The notes beneath the pieces were generated by a model, which worked only from the letters and a program-made list of their open reading frames with translations, did no database searches and was not told the DNA's origin. From positions 1 to 8,129 of the forward strand of contig JAODGF010000089.1 in assembly GCA_025464645.1 (NCBI GenBank): a stretch of 8,129 nucleotides of DNA, read 5' to 3'. The number at the start of each line of letters is the position of its first letter. The stretch's first letter is position 1. This document shows, in pieces, positions 5,892 to 8,129 of this stretch. The DNA is from Methanosarcinales archaeon (GTDB taxonomy: Archaea > Halobacteriota > Syntropharchaeia > Alkanophagales > Methanospirareceae). Position numbers and translations under genes: made by a program.

Positions 5892-7552
5892 ACCAGAAAC
5901 AAGTATTTATTATCGGGCACAAAAATCCTGATTGCGATTCCATCTGCTCCGCTATCGGGTATGCATACTTCAAAAATATGGTTGATAAGAGATACCTGTA
6001 TATTCCCGCAAGGGCTGGCGAAATAAATAGCGAAACAAAATTTGCACTCGAAAAATTTGATTTTGAGCCTCCAATCGAGATAGAAAGTCTCGCACCTACT
6101 GCCAGTGATATGGAATTGAAGAAACCCATTGTCGCTTCACCCTACGATTCCCTAAAGGATGTCGCTTCTTTGATGAGAGAAAGGGGTATTCGCACCGTTC
6201 CCATCGTAAACTCCACCAAAAGGCTATCTGGAATTATTGGTCTGAAAGACATCGCTGAACATTATATTAGTACCATGGGGTTTGGTGACTTATCAACGAC
6301 TCCGATTGACCTGAATATTCTGGTTGATACCTTAGACGCAAAAGTGATTACCAATCCCAAGAACATTGAGAAACTAAGTGGTAGAATATTTATTGCAGCA
6401 ATGCAGAAATCAACGATTTTAAACGAAATCCAGACGGGTGACGTCGTTATTCTTGGCGACAGGACGGATGTTCAAATAGATTTAATTAATTCTGGATGTT
6501 CTGCACTTATAATTACCGGCAATTCCACCATTAGCCAGGAAGTCATCTCTTTAGCAAGCAAAAAAGGAACGTTAGTTGTTTCTTCTCCGTACCACACGTT
6601 TGATACCGCCAAGTTATTTGCTCTATCAACGCCTCTACATTCTATAATGTCAAAAGAAGTGCCCGTAGCAGGGCTTTATACCAGGATTTCTGAGATAAGA
6701 CGTAAAGTCGCAGAATCTAAATATCGCTGTGTGCTACTGGTAAACGGTGACAACCGTTTGATAGGTATAATCACAAGGACGGATTTACTGCATCCAGTAA
6801 GAAAAAAGGTCATCTTGGTTGACCATAATGAGATTTCGCAGGCGGTTGACGGAGTACAGGAAGCCGAGATACTGGAGATTATTGACCATCACCGGGTTGG
6901 AGACATATCCACACTGATGCCTATCCATGTTCACAATGAACCTATTGGCAGTACATGCACCATCATTGCTGGATTTATGTTTCTTCATCAAATGGATATT
7001 TCGCGAGAGATAGCGGGATTACTTCTCTCTGGCATTCTATCTGATACCTTAATCCTGACATTGTCCACCACCACGGAACGAGATAAAGAAATTGCACATA
7101 AATTGGCTGGTATTCTCGATGTTGAGATAGAAGAATACGGCAAAGAACTTTTAACCACGAGTATAAATATAAGGGGGAAAAGCGCCAGAGAAATCCTGCT
7201 TCATGATTTTAAAGAATATATGCTGGGCACGAAAAAAGTGGGTGTGGGTCAAATAATGGCTTTGGATGAGGATGAGATAGGTGCGAAAGAAGGGGATATT
7301 AAATCTGAGATGGAGCGCTTACGTAAGGAGAAGCAATACGATTTGGTCGCTTTCCTCATCACAAATCCATTACGAAAGGGAGAAGAGATTTTGGTCAAAG
7401 GAGATGGGAGGATAATAGAAAAAGCGTTCGCCGTAAAAATACAGGATGATAAATGTGTTATTCCAAGAACTTTATCACGAAAGAAAGATTTTATCCCTGC
7501 AATAGGATACTTTTGCGAGCAGGCATCGGCTCGGAATTCGGTTGGATTTTGA
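5888..7552 (+). CDS. ppaC: Family II Mn-dependent inorganic pyrophosphatase with CBS-DRTGG-CBS insert
   Basis: This cytoplasmic enzyme hydrolyses pyrophosphate to two phosphates. Numbering from ATG 5888 (554 residues), the DHH metal-binding residues are all present: His11, Asp15 and Asp17 in GHKNPDCDS; Asp312 in VDHNE; Asp333-His334-His335 in IDHHRVGD; and Asp386 in GILSDT. The C-terminal DHHA2 domain carries the substrate-binding SRKK motif (530-533). Between the first motif and VDHNE lies a regulatory insert: CBS1 (about 75-135), a DRTGG domain (about 145-250) and CBS2 (about 250-308). Family II enzymes of this architecture bind adenine nucleotides and, in those with DRTGG, diadenosine polyphosphates, with AMP/ADP inhibiting. 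Control by cell energy state is therefore expected by family. Plain family II enzymes have about 310 residues; the insert explains the extra length. Coupling to hps suggests co-production with ribulose-phosphate metabolism. The GTG at 5876 would add four residues but is less likely. Confidence 0.93.
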   Translation: MNQKQVFIIGHKNPDCDSICSAIGYAYFKNMVDKRYLYIPARAGEINSETKFALEKFDFEPPIEIESLAPTASDMELKKPIVASPYDSLKDVASLMRERGIRTVPIVNSTKRLSGIIGLKDIAEHYISTMGFGDLSTTPIDLNILVDTLDAKVITNPKNIEKLSGRIFIAAMQKSTILNEIQTGDVVILGDRTDVQIDLINSGCSALIITGNSTISQEVISLASKKGTLVVSSPYHTFDTAKLFALSTPLHSIMSKEVPVAGLYTRISEIRRKVAESKYRCVLLVNGDNRLIGIITRTDLLHPVRKKVILVDHNEISQAVDGVQEAEILEIIDHHRVGDISTLMPIHVHNEPIGSTCTIIAGFMFLHQMDISREIAGLLLSGILSDTLILTLSTTTERDKEIAHKLAGILDVEIEEYGKELLTTSINIRGKSAREILLHDFKEYMLGTKKVGVGQIMALDEDEIGAKEGDIKSEMERLRKEKQYDLVAFLITNPLRKGEEILVKGDGRIIEKAFAVKIQDDKCVIPRTLSRKKDFIPAIGYFCEQASARNSVGF

Positions 7553-7582
7553 ATTTGAATGAACAGACATTGAAAAAAATCG

Positions 7583-7591
7583 CTTATATAA
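7583..7591 (+). promoter_or_regulatory. TATA-like box upstream of the rightmost gene
   Basis: CTTATATAA, preceded by an A-rich stretch, is the best archaeal TATA match in the gap after the pyrophosphatase gene. A start near 7610-7616 would give a leader of about 80 nt carrying the left direct repeat and the hairpin. A second weaker candidate is CTTTATAGT (7612-7620). Confidence 0.4.
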
Positions 7592-7660
7592 GATTTCATG
7601 GTGTCTTAAACCTTTATAGTGGGCATTTTCCCAGAATCGGAACTTTCCGTCAAATTAAAC

Positions 7661-7692
7661 AACATGTTTTGATTTAGTCTCATAGGGATACC
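7661..7692 (+). repeat. Imperfect direct repeat, left copy
   Basis: These 32 bases (AACATGTTTTGATTTAGTCT and onward to GGGATACC) align with 7710-7739. About 26 bases are identical, with three substitutions (all transitions) and three short gaps. In the reading frame ending at the TAG at 7674-7676 it gives KQHVLI, resembling KKHVLD in the downstream protein, so it may be a duplicated and decayed copy of the gene's own 5' end. Confidence 0.5.
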
Positions 7693-7699
7693 TATGAGA
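7678..7699. repeat. Perfect 9-bp inverted repeat (hairpin) containing the start codon
   Basis: TCTCATAGG and CCTATGAGA are exact reverse complements separated by GATA. The right arm includes the ATG (7694-7696) of the downstream gene. A third, direct copy of the arm with one transition (TCTCACAGG) lies at 7726-7734. In RNA the hairpin would bury the start codon; in DNA the palindrome could be an operator or a transposase site. There is no following T-run, so it is not a terminator. Confidence 0.65.
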
Positions 7700-8129
7700 A
7701 TTAGCAAAAAACACGTTTTGGATTTTCTCACAGGGTGCCAGATTGGAAAGGGTGGATATACAGGTAGCGATGTTGTGAAACTAGCCAAAAGTATCCCGGT
7801 ATCACCGAGAGCTCTTAGAAAACGGATAAACCAATGGACATCTACTGATCCGGCGTTCAAACAGTTGCGGTATCTTGGAAAACAGAGCATCCCACTTACC
7901 ATGGACGACTTCGTTTTAATCAACCAGCGGCTCAAAGACAAGCCTTTAGGAAGGATGTCCGATATCCTTCGAGAGATAAATGATAACCGGGAGAAACAGG
8001 GAAAAGATCCAATTCCTCAGTCAACCTTTTACCGCTTCATCAGTAGCCAAAAAGAGTCGTTAACATATTATGACAAGGACGGGATAGAAAAGGCGTTTTG
8101 CTGCATAACGAACTTGCTCAATAACTTGT
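7694..8129 (+). CDS. N-terminal part of an unrecognised DNA-binding or transposase-like protein, cut by window end
   Basis: An ATG at 7694 opens a frame that stays open for 145 codons to the window edge. The nearest upstream in-frame stop (TGA, 7670-7672) leaves no other ATG, GTG or TTG start, and no Shine-Dalgarno is visible. I do not recognise the family with certainty. The N-terminus (ISKKHVLDFL, then GKGGYTGSDVV) leads into a likely helix-turn-helix around residues 35-50 (PVSPRALRKRINQW). A second basic helical region (about 85-118; GRMSDILREIN, then IPQSTFYRFISSQ) looks like a second helix-turn-helix. Paired N-terminal DNA-binding modules of this kind commonly precede DDE/rve catalytic domains in transposases, which would lie beyond 8129. 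A regulator is the alternative. The start codon sits inside a hairpin, and direct repeats flank it. Confidence 0.6.
   Translation, partial: MRISKKHVLDFLTGCQIGKGGYTGSDVVKLAKSIPVSPRALRKRINQWTSTDPAFKQLRYLGKQSIPLTMDDFVLINQRLKDKPLGRMSDILREINDNREKQGKDPIPQSTFYRFISSQKESLTYYDKDGIEKAFCCITNLLNNL
7710..7739 (+). repeat. Imperfect direct repeat, right copy
   Basis: This is the partner of 7661-7692. It starts AACACGTTTTGGATTT and continues TCTCACAGGGTGCC, inside the coding region where it encodes part of KKHVLDFLTGC. The spacing between repeat starts is 49 bp. Confidence 0.5.

Larger units (their letters stand above)
7553..7693. other. Intergenic region after the pyrophosphatase gene
   Basis: This 141-bp gap holds the TATA-like box, the left direct repeat and the left arm of the hairpin. 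I see no convincing terminator for the pyrophosphatase gene and no RNA gene. A short dyad (AAACA, three-base loop, TGTTT; 7657-7669) precedes a T-rich stretch but is weak. Confidence 0.5.

Noticed and set aside
7678..7699. Hairpin read as a transcription terminator for the pyrophosphatase gene
   Set aside because: No T-run follows, it lies about 125 bp past the stop, and it contains the start codon of the next gene.
7661..7739. Repeats read as the start of a CRISPR array
   Set aside because: There are only two imperfect copies, one inside coding sequence, with no regular spacers and no cas genes.
7606..7941. Minus-strand frame of 111 codons at the right end
   Set aside because: It is antisense to the plus-strand frame that has helix-turn-helix-like segments, and shows no domain or start signals of its own.

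Overview
The window looks archaeal. It carries a fused hexulose-6-phosphate synthase/RraA-like protein, a THUMP-only RNA-binding protein of the archaeal COG1818 type, a small archaeal TOPRIM protein, a PKD-domain surface protein and a lipoprotein with an archaeal-style short leader. TATA-like boxes lie about 25 bp ahead of inferred transcript starts, and Shine-Dalgarno sequences are weak or absent at several genes. The mix of large PKD surface proteins, moderate to low G+C and a formaldehyde/RuMP-type enzyme suggests an uncultured anaerobic euryarchaeon of the methanogen/ANME/Syntrophoarchaeum kind. That placement is inference; nothing in the window fixes it.

Layout. (1) Positions 1-2263 (+): the 3' part of a large PKD-containing surface protein whose 5' end lies outside the window. 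(2) 2264-3001 (-): a lipoprotein with a carboxypeptidase-regulatory-like fold and an Ig-like domain. Its stop codon directly abuts that of gene 1. (3) 3146-3541 (+): a CoA-binding (YccU-like) Rossmann protein, divergent from the lipoprotein. (4) 3538-3963 (-): a small TOPRIM protein that shares a TTAA double stop with gene 3. (5) 4026-4553 (+): a THUMP protein, divergent from the TOPRIM gene across a 62-bp AT-rich promoter block. (6) 4590-5891 (+): the Hps-RraA fusion. (7) 5888-7552 (+): a family II (Mn-dependent) inorganic pyrophosphatase with CBS-DRTGG-CBS inserted, overlapping gene 6 in an ATGA stop/start. (8) 7694 to the window end (+): the N-terminal part of an unrecognised, probably DNA-binding or transposase-like protein, preceded by a hairpin and an imperfect direct repeat.

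Working together. Genes 5-7 are codirectional and tightly spaced, and 6-7 are probably translationally coupled. In archaea Hps usually runs in reverse to make ribulose-5-phosphate. That feeds PRPP and nucleotide synthesis, which releases pyrophosphate, so an adenine-nucleotide-sensing pyrophosphatase next to Hps makes metabolic sense (inference). Genes 4 and 5 are both likely RNA-related. Genes 1 and 2 both belong to the cell surface. The right end (7553-8129) may be the edge of a mobile element. I see no tRNA, rRNA or CRISPR array. No clearly undescribed system is demonstrated; the best leads are the Hps-RraA/pyrophosphatase coupling and the repeat architecture around the start of gene 8.
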